Notes: generated from the letters alone by a model not told the origin. Shown: positions 16,407 through 27,266, counted from the stretch's first letter. The stretch: DNA of 64,000 nt from Vibrio sp. B1FLJ16 (GCF_905175385.1 NZ_HG992749.1:372001-436000), one strand, 5' to 3'. Program-made: numbers and translations.

Positions 16407-18284
16407 TTATGCACATAGCTCTCTTATCCAGTCAAGCATTGGACGAAATACTTCAAAGTTCTCGGGAGGTAGAGTTGGTACTACAGTTTTAGCAAAATTA
16501 GTTTTACAGCCTTGGAATTGAATTAACTGCCCTCCTGGTACATTTTGGTTTGTGAAAAATGGTGCAGTTAAATCCAGACCATAGAACAGATGCTCAATCA
16601 TACAAAAAGATGCGCCACCAAAGTGCTCCTCTAAAGCCTCATTTTTAAACACTTGTCTCTGGATATCTGGGTGTTGAGGGACTGGAAGCATGATAGCGTA
16701 CGCTTCACCGCCGTCCCACTTCTTGACTAGTCCATTCGAAACATTGTCGAGCAAAACTCGGCCGTTAAGGCTATTCCATTGATTATAGGCCTCATCAAAA
16801 TCGAACAGGGCGAACACCTTGCGGCCATTCATTTCATTGTGTATGCGTTGATCAGTGATCAATTGATTTATATATGAGCAACTGAATGCATAGAAGGGGA
16901 TAAATGGCATTTCAGTATCTGGATATAGCTTGTACCATGCAGACTTTATTATTAATGGATCCGTACTGCCCTCCGTAAACAAAACGGGTTTATTTTCTAT
17001 GTGGATGGCGTTTAAGACACTGAGCATTTGTTCTTCTTCAGTGTAAGTAATAACACCTTGGCACAGGCGTCTAACCGTTTCTCTTTTTGGTAGAGTAAAA
17101 GTTCTGACAGATCCTTCATGCTCCTCAAAGTACCTTATTCTAGTCTGTGGGCTACTTATTAAGGATACCGCGCTGTGAGTCGTTGTGATTATGTGGTTTG
17201 TTGATGCTGCTTCTCTGGATATAGACTGTATCTGCTCTGAGCATTGTGCTTGCCATTCAGGATGTAAGAAAGAGTCAGGTTCATCCATGATAGTGATACT
17301 ATTGGCTGACTTAAAAATTTCACTTATCGAATACAGGTAAATGGCTTGAAATTGCCCGTCACTAAAAACGTTTGACGCCACATCGGTGTTGTCTCTTAAC
17401 TTTATATTCAGTACAACAGATTTTAGCATCCCTAATGTTTTGAAGTTATCTAACATTCGGAAAAAGTCATGAGCTGTATTTGTTGCAAAGTGTTCTTTGA
17501 TGCGACGGATTGAGTAATATCTCTGGTAAGTATCCGAGCCTGCTAAGTAGCCTTCAGTTCTAACTCCTTCTGCTATAGGGGCGTTACAGTGAGTGTCTAA
17601 CTCATCCAACATATTTCTGGTTGTACCTGCAAGTTTCCAATATTTCGAAGGATCTTCTTCATCTGTGGATTGAACGTCAAAACGCGCTGTAGTTGCATAG
17701 TGAGGGCGTTCTAACTCGATTCTTAGTTCATCATAAATTTCATCAATTGAAAGTTTCTCAAAAACAAACGTCTTTGCGATTGAATCATCAGGAAGAAGAG
17801 AAAAGACTGTTAGTAATATATCGTTGTAACTTTTATTGAGGCCTATGAAAGGTCTACTGTCAGTTTGATCTGCTCTAACAAGATTTGTAGCAAACTTTTC
17901 TTCGAATGAACTCAGATGCTCACTTACAGTGGAGTTGTGCCCAGCGTAATAGGTTAAGATATAATCAGGTAGTGGGGTCTGACCTACGGTTGCTCTACTG
18001 CGTCCATTTATAATGAGCTGATTCACATTTGAGTTGTATTCTATAGTTTGAGTTGAACCTTCGATTTCATAAGTAAGGGTATAAGAGAAGAATATATCAT
18101 ACCTGTTGTCTCGCCAATCATATTGGAATATATGTCTGAAAACCTCTAAGAGTGCCTCTATGAAGTTGGATTTTCCTGAACCGTTTTTACCGACTAAAGT
18201 TTCGATAAATGATTCCTCTGAGAAGTCTAAAGTGAATTCATTAAGATTCTTGTAGTTACTTATGTATAGTTGCTTTAATTTCAT
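16407..18284 (-). CDS. OLD-like ATPase with C-terminal TOPRIM-like domain
   Basis: The 625-residue protein has an SMC/ABC-type ATPase: Walker A VGKNGSGKSN (about 31-40), the FSDGQFQAIYLYS signature-like segment (308-319), Walker B ITIMDEPDSFLHPEW (330-344) and the H-loop TTTHSAV. After about residue 430 a TOPRIM-like part follows, with FTEGSTDPLII (E438) and FALFDFDEAY (D495, D497). Overcoming-lysogeny nucleases have this layout and many act in phage defence. It starts 54 bases after hsdS in the same direction, so it is probably read with the restriction operon. No UvrD-type helicase (Gabija) or separate TOPRIM partner (PARIS) is present. Confidence 0.78.
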   Translation of the reverse strand: MKLKQLYISNYKNLNEFTLDFSEESFIETLVGKNGSGKSNFIEALLEVFRHIFQYDWRDNRYDIFFSYTLTYEIEGSTQTIEYNSNVNQLIINGRSRATVGQTPLPDYILTYYAGHNSTVSEHLSSFEEKFATNLVRADQTDSRPFIGLNKSYNDILLTVFSLLPDDSIAKTFVFEKLSIDEIYDELRIELERPHYATTARFDVQSTDEEDPSKYWKLAGTTRNMLDELDTHCNAPIAEGVRTEGYLAGSDTYQRYYSIRRIKEHFATNTAHDFFRMLDNFKTLGMLKSVVLNIKLRDNTDVASNVFSDGQFQAIYLYSISEIFKSANSITIMDEPDSFLHPEWQAQCSEQIQSISREAASTNHIITTTHSAVSLISSPQTRIRYFEEHEGSVRTFTLPKRETVRRLCQGVITYTEEEQMLSVLNAIHIENKPVLFTEGSTDPLIIKSAWYKLYPDTEMPFIPFYAFSCSYINQLITDQRIHNEMNGRKVFALFDFDEAYNQWNSLNGRVLLDNVSNGLVKKWDGGEAYAIMLPVPQHPDIQRQVFKNEALEEHFGGASFCMIEHLFYGLDLTAPFFTNQNVPGGQLIQFQGCKTNFAKTVVPTLPPENFEVFRPMLDWIRELCA

Positions 18285-18337
18285 AATTCTTGTTCTTATA
18301 TGAAAAAGCAGCTTACTTTGAGCTGCTTTTAAGACTT

Positions 18338-20083
18338 TTAAACCAAACGTTTCACAATTGAGTTAGCAATATTCAATTGCTTTAATTTGGATTTTTCTAT
18401 TGTTCTTCTCAGAGAATTACATGCCGAAATCAGCTGATTTACTTTACTGATTATCTGTTTTTGTTCGTTTAAAGGCGGTATAGATACCAGCATTGACTTC
18501 ATCAATGTACCGTTAACATTGGCTTGCCCGCATTGCTTTTTAATGTGTGGTTCAACTTGAGTTGCTCTAAATAAAGGTGTGTTCATCGACAAGTTAATGT
18601 AATCTGGAAGTACATTTCTAGAGTTACAGCGAATTCTGATTAAATAGGACGCAAATGAGTATTTATCATCTTCACCTTTAAAAATGCCTGTTTTACCTAC
18701 TAGCTCCGCGCTATTGGTACGATTGTAGAGTATGTCGTTGTTTTTTAAATATAGGCTTGGAAGTTCTTCTACATCAGCGCTCATCATTTTATGGTCGCCT
18801 AATATAAGTTGACCATTTTGTATATCTCCCATTTTTAATACAGGGACGCCGCCAGGAAATGGGTCAACAGTTTTTTGTGATGAACCGTACTCTATCAAGT
18901 TGGATAGGTTATCAATCCTTTCCCATACCCAACCATTCGGCAGTTCAAACGGCTTTTCATCTTCAGAAATCGGCGGTAGCGCTTTTTGCTTCTTGATCTT
19001 CTTCTCTTTAACTAACTGTGCTTTTTCTTCCGCAATTCTTTTCAGTAACTCAGAAGCTGGTTCATCGGTTGGATCTTGCGGAACAAGCTTACCCATCACT
19101 GCCAGTTGTAGAATGGTTTGCTTAAGCTGGTCGATACTCTCTTCAGTGGTGAATAAGGTATCGAAATGCTCGCTGATTCGCGCCCAGTTTTGCATTAACT
19201 CGTCAGCATCGGCAGAGTTGGTAAGTGTATCCAACAACGTTGTTACCAGTACTTGGTGCGCTTCGATACTGGCTTCGGTTTGTTGCTCTAGCTGATCGCA
19301 AAGCGTCATTAGCTCATCGACTTTATCGACGATACGGTGTTGTTCAGCTATAGATAAATAGGGAATTAACTTATGCTCAATATCTTTTTTACTAAACCCA
19401 TCTTGTGCCGATCTTGAAATTCCACCAAAAAGTGATTGACCTAGAGGGCTACGTAGAAGCAAATGTATAAAGTTTGGCGTATAAGCATTAAAGTCATTAT
19501 GAATCTTTATCAGAGCTACGTTATAAGCTCCATCTTTCCCCCAAAATACCTTGCCTACAGATGCTCCATAGCGCCCAACCATTACATCATTCTCAGTACA
19601 GAATTTAGATGCTTTTTCACGAGGGATATAAACTGGTTGTGGATTAGGGCCTAAGTCCCTAATTTGAATTAATTGAACAAAACCTTCTTTTTTTTCCTCT
19701 GAAAAATAGCTTTTAGGAGGCTGTCCACCACCGCTGAAGTCTAGGATATTGCTAAAGTGAGTCCATTGCCAGCTAGGGGGAAGGCTGAAATTGACCTCAT
19801 CTGTCAAAATCTTTGGTAATGGTTTTGGCTTTTTAATCTTCTTTTCTTTTACCAATTGATCCTTTTCTTGCGCGATACGCTCAAGCAACACTGAAGCAGG
19901 CTCATCATTAGGATCTTGAGGAACGAGTTTTCCTCGCACCGCTAAATCTAATATCAGCTCACGTAGCTTTTTAACACCATACAGTTCTAGCTTCTTACTG
20001 CTGCCTCTACCAGAGGTCGATCTGGTCTTTTCTGCCGACGTCCAAATATCAATATGCTCGGTGATCAGGTTTTCTAAAGCCAT
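18338..20083 (-). CDS. hsdS: Type I restriction-modification specificity subunit
   Basis: The 581-residue protein has two target-recognition domains. Each is preceded by a nearly identical conserved region (LAVRGKLVPQDPNDEPASVL and LAVMGKLVPQDPTDEPASEL) and followed by helical spacers (IAEQHRIVDKVDELMTLCDQ, LNEQKQIISKVNQLISACNS). These determine the bipartite DNA target and hold HsdM and HsdR together. Its ATG overlaps the hsdM stop by one base (TAATG), showing coupled translation. The direct repeat of the conserved regions could allow domain exchange by recombination. Confidence 0.93.
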   Translation of the reverse strand: MALENLITEHIDIWTSAEKTRSTSGRGSSKKLELYGVKKLRELILDLAVRGKLVPQDPNDEPASVLLERIAQEKDQLVKEKKIKKPKPLPKILTDEVNFSLPPSWQWTHFSNILDFSGGGQPPKSYFSEEKKEGFVQLIQIRDLGPNPQPVYIPREKASKFCTENDVMVGRYGASVGKVFWGKDGAYNVALIKIHNDFNAYTPNFIHLLLRSPLGQSLFGGISRSAQDGFSKKDIEHKLIPYLSIAEQHRIVDKVDELMTLCDQLEQQTEASIEAHQVLVTTLLDTLTNSADADELMQNWARISEHFDTLFTTEESIDQLKQTILQLAVMGKLVPQDPTDEPASELLKRIAEEKAQLVKEKKIKKQKALPPISEDEKPFELPNGWVWERIDNLSNLIEYGSSQKTVDPFPGGVPVLKMGDIQNGQLILGDHKMMSADVEELPSLYLKNNDILYNRTNSAELVGKTGIFKGEDDKYSFASYLIRIRCNSRNVLPDYINLSMNTPLFRATQVEPHIKKQCGQANVNGTLMKSMLVSIPPLNEQKQIISKVNQLISACNSLRRTIEKSKLKQLNIANSIVKRLV

Positions 20084-21573
20084 TATTGCTCTCCACCTTG
20101 CTTTTTACCTTGAATGGTAGAGCTAAGCGCATCACCGAGAATGCCTTTCAGTTGGTCACGTAGTGCTTTGATGTCTTGTTGTTGCTGCTGATAGTTCTCC
20201 AGTAACTCTTCAGGATCATGGCTGACGATTTCGTCCTGATACGGATTTTTAATATCAAGGTTAAAGTTGCGCTCGATGATCTCCTCAATCGATACCTTCC
20301 AAGCTTGCTTGGTCTCGATGCGGCTAGCGAATCCATCGGCCTCGTTACCCCACCAATCGATCTCTTGCTGGAACTCTTCAAACTTCATAGGTTTGGTTTT
20401 GCTGTAGTTCTTCACGCCTTCTGGGTAAGGGTGCTCATAGAACCACACTTCTTTGGTCGGTTGGCCTTTGGTAAAGAACAGAATGTTGGTCTTAATACCC
20501 GTGTATGGGTTGAACACGCCATTAGGTAAGCGAACAATCGTATGCAGGTTACACTCTTCCGTCAGCATCTTTTTGATTTTGGTTTTTACACCTTCACCAA
20601 ACAAGGTGCCATCAGGCAACACCACACCAGCGCGACCATCCTTATCCAATACTTCGACAATAAGCTGCAAGAACAGGTCAGCCGTTTCACGAGTTTGCAT
20701 TTCGGCAGGGAAGTTCTTTTCAATCCCGTCCTCTTCGGTGCCGCCAAACGGTGGGTTAGTTGCAATCACATTGATATTGCTGTCCCAGTTTGAAAGCGGC
20801 TTGTTAAGCGTGTTGCCGTGCTTGATCTGCACAGGGACTTCGATGCCGTGGAGCATCATATTGGTGATGCACAGCAAATGTGGCAGTTGTTTCTTCTCTA
20901 CACCATGGATTTGTTTTTGCAGAGTTTGGTGATCGGCTGTGCTTGTCACGTAGTTCTCTTTAACGTGATCGAACGAGCAAGCCAGGAATCCACCCGTGCC
21001 GCAGGCGGGATCCATAATCTGCTCACCCAGTTTAGGGTCAAGACGATTGACGATAAAGCGAGTCACCGCGCGAGGGGTATAGAACTCACCCGCATTACCT
21101 GCACTTTGTAGGTCGCGTAGGATTTGCTCGTAGATATCACCAAACAGGTGGCGTTCTTTAGAGTCAGTAAAGTCGATCTCGTTGAGCTTGTTAATCACCT
21201 GGCGCAGCAGTGTTCCATTTTTCATGTAGTTGAAAGCATCACTAAAGGCTTCTCTCACCACAAAACCACGTGGGTTGGTGTCTTTCGGTGCGGTTAGGTT
21301 TTTTAGCGTCGGGAATAGGTCATCATTGATGAATTCCAGCAGCTCATCACCTGTAATGCCTTGGTTATCTGCCGCCCAGTTACGCCATAGGTATTTTGCT
21401 GGGATAGGTTCGCGGTAATCATCTAACTCGAACTCTAGCTCTTCTTCTTGAGCATCAAACACTTTAAGGAATAAAAGCCACGACATTTGGCCTAGACGCT
21501 GCGCGTCACCATCAACACCTGCATCTTTACGCATGATGTCTTGAATAGACTTGATAACTGAACTGATTGACAT
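20083..21573 (-). CDS. hsdM: Type I restriction-modification DNA methyltransferase
   Basis: The 496-residue N6-adenine methyltransferase has the helical N-terminal domain (MSWLLFLKVFDAQEEE), SAM motif I DPACGTGGF and the catalytic NPPFGG motif IV. It methylates adenine in the HsdS target, protecting host DNA. The gene lies 142 bases after the transporter gene, so a separate promoter for hsdMS is possible. Confidence 0.95.
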   Translation of the reverse strand: MSISSVIKSIQDIMRKDAGVDGDAQRLGQMSWLLFLKVFDAQEEELEFELDDYREPIPAKYLWRNWAADNQGITGDELLEFINDDLFPTLKNLTAPKDTNPRGFVVREAFSDAFNYMKNGTLLRQVINKLNEIDFTDSKERHLFGDIYEQILRDLQSAGNAGEFYTPRAVTRFIVNRLDPKLGEQIMDPACGTGGFLACSFDHVKENYVTSTADHQTLQKQIHGVEKKQLPHLLCITNMMLHGIEVPVQIKHGNTLNKPLSNWDSNINVIATNPPFGGTEEDGIEKNFPAEMQTRETADLFLQLIVEVLDKDGRAGVVLPDGTLFGEGVKTKIKKMLTEECNLHTIVRLPNGVFNPYTGIKTNILFFTKGQPTKEVWFYEHPYPEGVKNYSKTKPMKFEEFQQEIDWWGNEADGFASRIETKQAWKVSIEEIIERNFNLDIKNPYQDEIVSHDPEELLENYQQQQQDIKALRDQLKGILGDALSSTIQGKKQGGEQ

Positions 21574-21714
21574 GGAGTTCTACTACTAACTGACTGAAAA
21601 AATTGGGGCTGATTATAGCATTTCTACGTCATTATGAGTACTGAAAAGGGGGAGAGGTGATGCCCAATAACGGTGGAGGTTAGTGGGCATTTACATCTAT
21701 GATAAATATATAAA

Positions 21715-23040
21715 TTAATGGCTTACTGGTTGTTGATTCATGCTCATTTTGCTCCGTAAGGCAAGGTACAACACCCAAGTGATGAGTGCATCAGCAGTAA
21801 TGCCCAAGCCGAACATTATGGCGATTCGTTCAAGCGTAGGTACAAAGATACCGATTTGATAAAGCACAAAAGCACAACCGTAAAACAAGGTGTTTACGAT
21901 AAGTGATTGATATAGCATCAAATCCGTGCGTCCAATACCATAAAAGTAACTGTCTATGACATTGTTTAAACTGAAAATGACATAGAACCCAACCATTAGC
22001 CAAACTAGACTGGTGATTGATTCTGGGTTCTCTATCCCCATGACATTGGCTATAAAGCTGTTCCAAAGCGGTGCGGTGAGTATCCAAACAGCAATGATTC
22101 CTAACGTTATCCAAAGGTAGCTATTAACTCGCTCAGATGTTAACCCATTGTTTGTCGCAGCATCTTGCTTAACCAGTTGTCCTAATGTCAAAACGGGAAG
22201 TAGTAGCCAGCCCCAAATAAATTGATTAGCAATCCAGAATGTTCCCGCTTGTTGTACTTGGTTAATAAGCTGAAGAATCATGACAATAAAGGCAGTATTT
22301 CGCACGAGTGACTCAAGCCCTGACTTCCATCCAATCTTTGCCCATTCTTTGAGCCATTGCGATTGATCTCCTTTAGAAAACTTGAAGCTCAGAGTGATCC
22401 CTGATTTCGATAAATAAATCAGGGCAAATAGTGCGAGAAGACTATTGACTACGATATTACTCAGAGCAATACCATTCACTCCTAACTGAAGGGAGTAAGG
22501 TAGTTGACTGACGAAGACGCTGTCACAAAGGACAGTCATGAGCATTTGTACTATTAGGAGACCATACAGCGCCTTTCGTTCATTTCTTAGGACTAGAACC
22601 AAAGACAAAAAAGCATAGAAGCTAGAGAGCAAAATAGCGGCAGATTCCAATCGAATGTATTGGATCGTTTGGGCCAATAATTCAGCCTGTTGCTGCATAG
22701 CATCTACAAAGTTCGGGGCTAGCCACAATACCATTAAGGTCACCACAAAGTAGCAAATTAAGGTAACCAAAAGAGATAGGCTGGCTCGTTCGCGAAAAGC
22801 TTCATTACTATGAATAACTCTGCCTAGAATAAATGCTAGAGGGATAAGTAATGCTTCGCTGAGGACTTCATATCCTACATTTAGCCATGCAACTTGTGCT
22901 GCAATACTAAAAGTCCATGGGCTAGGGATGCTGCCCAAGAAATGGATTCGTGTAGTTGAGTAGATTAATGGTATTAAGCTTGTCAGAATCAGCACTAGCC
23001 ACAGTTGGTAGTTGATTGTTTTTATTTGATGATTTTTCAA
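21715..23040 (-). CDS. MATE-type membrane transporter
   Basis: The 441-residue protein is almost wholly hydrophobic with about 12 predicted membrane helices, in the repeated two-bundle layout of MATE/NorM efflux proteins (LILTSLIPLIYSTTR at the start, FGLGITADALITWVLYLAL near the end). It should export a compound using an ion gradient, or flip a lipid-linked substrate. It begins 4 bases after the stop of the kinase-nucleotidyltransferase gene, so the two form a unit. Both sit between hsdR and hsdM. Confidence 0.78.
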   Translation of the reverse strand: MKNHQIKTINYQLWLVLILTSLIPLIYSTTRIHFLGSIPSPWTFSIAAQVAWLNVGYEVLSEALLIPLAFILGRVIHSNEAFRERASLSLLVTLICYFVVTLMVLWLAPNFVDAMQQQAELLAQTIQYIRLESAAILLSSFYAFLSLVLVLRNERKALYGLLIVQMLMTVLCDSVFVSQLPYSLQLGVNGIALSNIVVNSLLALFALIYLSKSGITLSFKFSKGDQSQWLKEWAKIGWKSGLESLVRNTAFIVMILQLINQVQQAGTFWIANQFIWGWLLLPVLTLGQLVKQDAATNNGLTSERVNSYLWITLGIIAVWILTAPLWNSFIANVMGIENPESITSLVWLMVGFYVIFSLNNVIDSYFYGIGRTDLMLYQSLIVNTLFYGCAFVLYQIGIFVPTLERIAIMFGLGITADALITWVLYLALRSKMSMNQQPVSH

Positions 23041-23043
23041 TTT

Positions 23044-24330
23044 TTAAGCCTTGTTATCTTCACTAGGGATCTCGTGGAGAAAGCGACTCTCCACAGAGAA
23101 ATAGCCATTACTTTTAATCAGTTGTTTCTTTCTAAGCCGTTCGAACAGTGAGATTAGGTACTGATAAAGTTCAGTATATTGCACTGTATTGATATGAGTT
23201 GCTGAGCAGTTAAATACTTGCCATGGGAAATCAATCAATGTTGTGGCGGCATGTTTGGGAAGGTAGTTGTGTTTAAACTCACTTAGCAATAAATGTTCTA
23301 GCTGAACACAATAGTGCTGGATGATAGAGCAGTGAAAGTGGTACTTGTAACTGTCGTTGTTAGTGATAAGGTTCGGTAAGGAGCAAAACAAAAAGTAAAC
23401 CTGAGCGGCCAACTCTTTGGCTTGCTTTCGCTCGCTTGTATGTGTTTTGGTAACGGCGTCTAATTGTTCTGCAAGGCCAAGCTCACCCTTTAAAATAGTG
23501 AAGTGAACGTTGTAGATTTGTGACTCGCGATAATAAAGAGAAATGTCAGACAGCGATTGGCCTATAACGATTTCTATAAGCAAACGCTCTTGTGTTCTAA
23601 GAGTGATTTTCGACCCCAAAATATCGGTATGAGCCAATTGTTCACCGAACAATCTGAGGAGTCTTTCATGCCAACTCTGAACCGAAATCGATGACTGAAT
23701 AAATAAATCGATATCGGAGCGCTTTGTTAACTGATTAGCCCCCAAGCTTCCGTAAAGTAGAGCTGTAGGTACGCTTGTATCTGTGCTCAATACTTTATTC
23801 AGCTTACTGACCCAAGTGTGTTGAGATAATGGGAAGGCCGCCCAGAAGGTATCAAAGTTATCTGAGAAGTCAAAACAGTAAGACTGCCAAATCTGTCTTT
23901 GCCAGTGAGCTTCTAGCTCTGTCGGTATGATTTTATCTTTTAAAAATCTAATAGTTTCATCAACAGCTTGCAGTTTTTTATAGGATGATGGGTAAGGGAT
24001 TTCTGAGTATTTCTCGTCATCTATTGCATTGATGCTCTGCTCAATATCTCTAGTGCAACAGATTAATATGCCTGTTTTTCTATCTAATTGATTAGTAAGA
24101 AGGCTAGCCGTTTGACCGTATCCTGTAAATTCAACAATCGCATTTTCCTGTTGTTTAACCGCAGCAAGGAAATGCTCACAAGCAAGTTGCTCACCTTGCT
24201 CGGTTCCATCGCCAAAGCGAATTCGATACTCATCTAATGATAAATAAATGAAATCAGGCAAACGTCCTTGTATTTGTTTGCTTAACGTTGTTTTGCCTGA
24301 ATTTAGGTTACCAAAAATATAGATATGCAT
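23044..24330 (-). CDS. P-loop kinase fused to a nucleotidyltransferase domain
   Basis: The 428-residue protein has an N-terminal P-loop GNLNSGKT (7-14) followed by YLSLDEYRIRFGDGTEQGEQ, the style of small-molecule or nucleotide kinases. A polymerase-beta-type nucleotidyltransferase motif follows: YGSLGANQLTKRSDIDLF, with G194-S195 and the D206/D208 pair. LIEIVIG may give the third acidic position. The C-terminal ~170 residues are helical. It could phosphorylate and nucleotidylate one substrate, or modify a tRNA or protein. Paired with the MATE gene it suggests a modify-and-export resistance unit, but the MNT/AbiEii-like motif leaves a toxin role open. Function is not known. Confidence 0.7.
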   Translation of the reverse strand: MHIYIFGNLNSGKTTLSKQIQGRLPDFIYLSLDEYRIRFGDGTEQGEQLACEHFLAAVKQQENAIVEFTGYGQTASLLTNQLDRKTGILICCTRDIEQSINAIDDEKYSEIPYPSSYKKLQAVDETIRFLKDKIIPTELEAHWQRQIWQSYCFDFSDNFDTFWAAFPLSQHTWVSKLNKVLSTDTSVPTALLYGSLGANQLTKRSDIDLFIQSSISVQSWHERLLRLFGEQLAHTDILGSKITLRTQERLLIEIVIGQSLSDISLYYRESQIYNVHFTILKGELGLAEQLDAVTKTHTSERKQAKELAAQVYFLFCSLPNLITNNDSYKYHFHCSIIQHYCVQLEHLLLSEFKHNYLPKHAATTLIDFPWQVFNCSATHINTVQYTELYQYLISLFERLRKKQLIKSNGYFSVESRFLHEIPSEDNKA

Positions 24331-24386
24331 GATGACTTGAGGTCATTAACCAAGCTAAAGAAGCGCTAGCTTGGTTTAAATGGTGA

Positions 24387-26831
24387 TTAGGCTGATTGAT
24401 AAATCTCAGCTTCCAATTCAGAAATCGCTTCTAAGTATTGTTCTTTACCTCCAAAGCACTTTTTGACGATCTCAGCAGGGCGTCCCATCTCGTCAAAAGG
24501 CTTAACTTTGAGTACATGAATATTTTCAATCTCTTGAACGCCTTCGTCTGCGTACTTGTCCAGTAGGTTGTTCAATACCTGCTGAGCCGTTTCACCGTAC
24601 TTAGTGAAGTAGTTGCGCTTTTTGACGTTGTCAGCGCGTTCTTTTCTGGTGAGTGCTGGTTGGTCATACACAACATGACAAATCATGTCGAATGGGTCGA
24701 GATCTTTGCCGACTTCCAGCTCTAATGCTTCCCAGATGATGCCTTCTTCTGCCAGCTCATCGATGATTGCTTGCTTTTTATCGGCATCTTGCCAGCGCTT
24801 AACAAAGTCATCCATCGAGGTGAACTGTTTTGCCATCGTCTTGCGGGTATAGTCTTTGAATGATTCAGTTACGAGTTTACCGTCGGCATCGTAGTATTGA
24901 ACACGCTCGGCAATGGCTTTCACCGTTACACCGTTGACATGGAACTTTCTAACTCGGTTTTCATCCTGCCAATCATCATCGGAATTGCTACCGTTAGAAG
25001 GAGATGAACCTGAGTCGTATGGAGCTTCTGGTTCTTGGATGCTTTCAGGGTCGATATCTTCCCCTTCAAATGGATCATCTTGTTCAAGCTCATCCTCACC
25101 ATCGATGATCTCATCGAGTTCTTCATCGGTTTCGAAGTCTTCTGGTTTTGTCTCTTTAACTCGCTCAGGGACACCATCAAAGCGCTCATCCGCGAACAGT
25201 TCTGTCGCCTTTTTAAAGTCGAGAATGGTAAACCATAGCTTTCCGTAACGATCATCAATACGAGTACCACGACCGATGATCTGCTTAAACTTGGTCATCG
25301 ACTGAATGCCCTGGTCAAGAACAACCAGTTTACAAGTTTTTGCATCGACACCTGTTGTCATAAGTTCTGAGGTGGTCGCGATTACGGGGTAAGCCTTTTT
25401 GGGGTTGATGAAGTTATCGAGCTGAGCTTTGCCGATTTCATCATCACCTGTAATTTTCATTACGTATTTTTCATTTTTAGCAACTTGCTCAGGGTTGCAA
25501 TTGATTAGCGCCCGACGCATACGCTCCGCATGGTCAATGTCATTACAGAACACAATGGTTTTAGCCATCGGGTCGGTGCGCTTGAGGTAACTAGTGATGG
25601 TCTGCGCAACAAGCTCAGTTCGCTCATCAATGACCATGGTTCTGTCGAAGTCTTTCTGGTTATAGATCCTGTCTTCGATGATTTCACCATGCTTATCGAC
25701 CTGCCCTTTGGTTGGTCGCCAACCTTGTAAATCTACATCGATATCCACACGCACGACTTTGTAAGGGGCTAAGAAACCGTCTTCAATACCTTGCTTTAGA
25801 GAGTAGGTATAAATGGCGTCGCCAAAGTACTCGGTGTTAGACACGATATCGGTTTCTTTTGGTGTCGCGGTTAGTCCTATTTGAGTCGCTGAACCGAAAT
25901 ACTCAAGAATCTCACGCCATGCGCTGTCCTCAGCGGCACTGCCACGGTGACACTCGTCAACAACAATAAGGTCAAAGAAATCAGGATCGACTTGTTTGTA
26001 TGCTTTTTGGTGCTCTTCTGACCCTGTCAGAGCTTGATACAGAGCTAGGTGGATTTCGTAAGCGGGATCGACTGTTCGACCAGTGACTTTGGTCATAGCG
26101 GTGCCAAACGGCTGGAAGTCGTTGGTCTTAGTTTGATCGACCAGAATGTTTCTGTCCGCTAAAAACAGGATGCGTTTTTTGGCTCGGGACTTCCATAGTC
26201 GCCAAATAATCTGGAATGCAGTGTAAGTTTTGCCCGTCCCCGTTGCCATAACCAGTAGCACACGGTTTTGTCCTGCGGCTACCGCTTCTACGGTTTTGTT
26301 TATCGCTTGTAGCTGATAGTAGCGCGGAGACTTACCGCTACCATCATCATGGTAATCTTGAGTAATGACTGGAAGGTGCTCGGTTTTGTAACCTTTCCAA
26401 ACGCAGTACTTGTCCCATAGTTGCTGAGGTGTTGGGAAGTCTTCAAGTCGAATTTCGGTTTCGAGTTGAGCTGGGTTGGTTTTGTCGTGGAAGATAAAAC
26501 CGTCACCATTTGAGGCAAAGATAAAAGGGACTTCAAGTAAGCTGGCGTAATCTAGTCCTTGTTGCATACCTTTGCCGATTTCATGCTTATTCGCTTTTGC
26601 TTCGACAACGGCTAGAGGCATGCTCGGTTTATGGTAAAGGACGATGTCCGCAGACTTAACCTTTTTCCTCGCCGCTGCCTGACCACGAACAACGACCTTA
26701 CCATCGCGCAGTTTAACCTCTTGACGGATTTGAGACATATCATCCCATCCCGCACCTTTGATAGAAGGAAGAATGAACTTCGTGATGATGTCGCTTTCAG
26801 ATAACTTTGATTTATTGATTGTCGATTCCAT
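24387..26831 (-). CDS. hsdR: Type I restriction enzyme motor/endonuclease subunit
   Basis: The 814-residue protein has an N-terminal PD-(D/E)XK nuclease ([20 protein letters not shown], with D62, E77, K79) and a superfamily 2 translocase: Walker A MATGTGKT (196-202), DECH box [14 protein letters not shown] and motif [10 protein letters not shown]. An acidic linker ([20 protein letters not shown]) leads to a C-terminal domain like that of EcoEI-type R subunits. It cuts unmethylated DNA after ATP-driven translocation. It is the first gene of the minus-strand operon; the kinase-nucleotidyltransferase follows 56 bases on. Confidence 0.93.
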   Translation of the reverse strand: MESTINKSKLSESDIITKFILPSIKGAGWDDMSQIRQEVKLRDGKVVVRGQAAARKKVKSADIVLYHKPSMPLAVVEAKANKHEIGKGMQQGLDYASLLEVPFIFASNGDGFIFHDKTNPAQLETEIRLEDFPTPQQLWDKYCVWKGYKTEHLPVITQDYHDDGSGKSPRYYQLQAINKTVEAVAAGQNRVLLVMATGTGKTYTAFQIIWRLWKSRAKKRILFLADRNILVDQTKTNDFQPFGTAMTKVTGRTVDPAYEIHLALYQALTGSEEHQKAYKQVDPDFFDLIVVDECHRGSAAEDSAWREILEYFGSATQIGLTATPKETDIVSNTEYFGDAIYTYSLKQGIEDGFLAPYKVVRVDIDVDLQGWRPTKGQVDKHGEIIEDRIYNQKDFDRTMVIDERTELVAQTITSYLKRTDPMAKTIVFCNDIDHAERMRRALINCNPEQVAKNEKYVMKITGDDEIGKAQLDNFINPKKAYPVIATTSELMTTGVDAKTCKLVVLDQGIQSMTKFKQIIGRGTRIDDRYGKLWFTILDFKKATELFADERFDGVPERVKETKPEDFETDEELDEIIDGEDELEQDDPFEGEDIDPESIQEPEAPYDSGSSPSNGSNSDDDWQDENRVRKFHVNGVTVKAIAERVQYYDADGKLVTESFKDYTRKTMAKQFTSMDDFVKRWQDADKKQAIIDELAEEGIIWEALELEVGKDLDPFDMICHVVYDQPALTRKERADNVKKRNYFTKYGETAQQVLNNLLDKYADEGVQEIENIHVLKVKPFDEMGRPAEIVKKCFGGKEQYLEAISELEAEIYQSA

Positions 26832-27266
26832 GCGATTAGCCAGCTCAGTACAAATGCATTACATGACTATACCAAAGGATGCATAAAAGCAGAAAAGATA
26901 CTGAATTATCGGTGAAGTGGGTAACGGTATGGGTGAGTCTCTAAGGCTAAGGCTCTGAATATGCTGCCATCAATAGGTTTATGTGTGCAGTGAGAGTTTT
27001 GTAATGAGGCTAATCAGTAGAAGGTGTTGCCGAACAGTGGCAGCCTTTTTTCGATTAGAAGAACTTTCTGAAAATTCCCCAATACCACTGAGATATTATC
27101 AAAAATATACTCTTGATCTGGGATGTGGTTTAAATTAAATGTTTTCATTACTTTGAATCTAATATATAGAAAATAATAAACACAAAATTTTGCTTTTTAT
27201 TGATTAAAATAATGCACTGTATGTTTGCCTAAGTTTTTTAAACCAAAATTGCGTGGCACATTTTTT
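26832..27266. other. Upstream region of hsdR
   Basis: It should contain the hsdR promoter. A TGGCA half-site at 27254 precedes iteron array B by the same 22-base offset seen in array A. Nothing else recognised. Confidence 0.4.

Noticed and set aside
16407..18284. Gabija GajA or PARIS AriA
   Set aside because: No UvrD-like helicase (GajB) or DUF4435 TOPRIM partner is next to it; the neighbour is hsdS.
24913..25270. Long open frames within hsdR in other frames
   Set aside because: They overlap the acidic linker of HsdR, whose biased codons open the other frames; no ribosome sites or recognisable domains.
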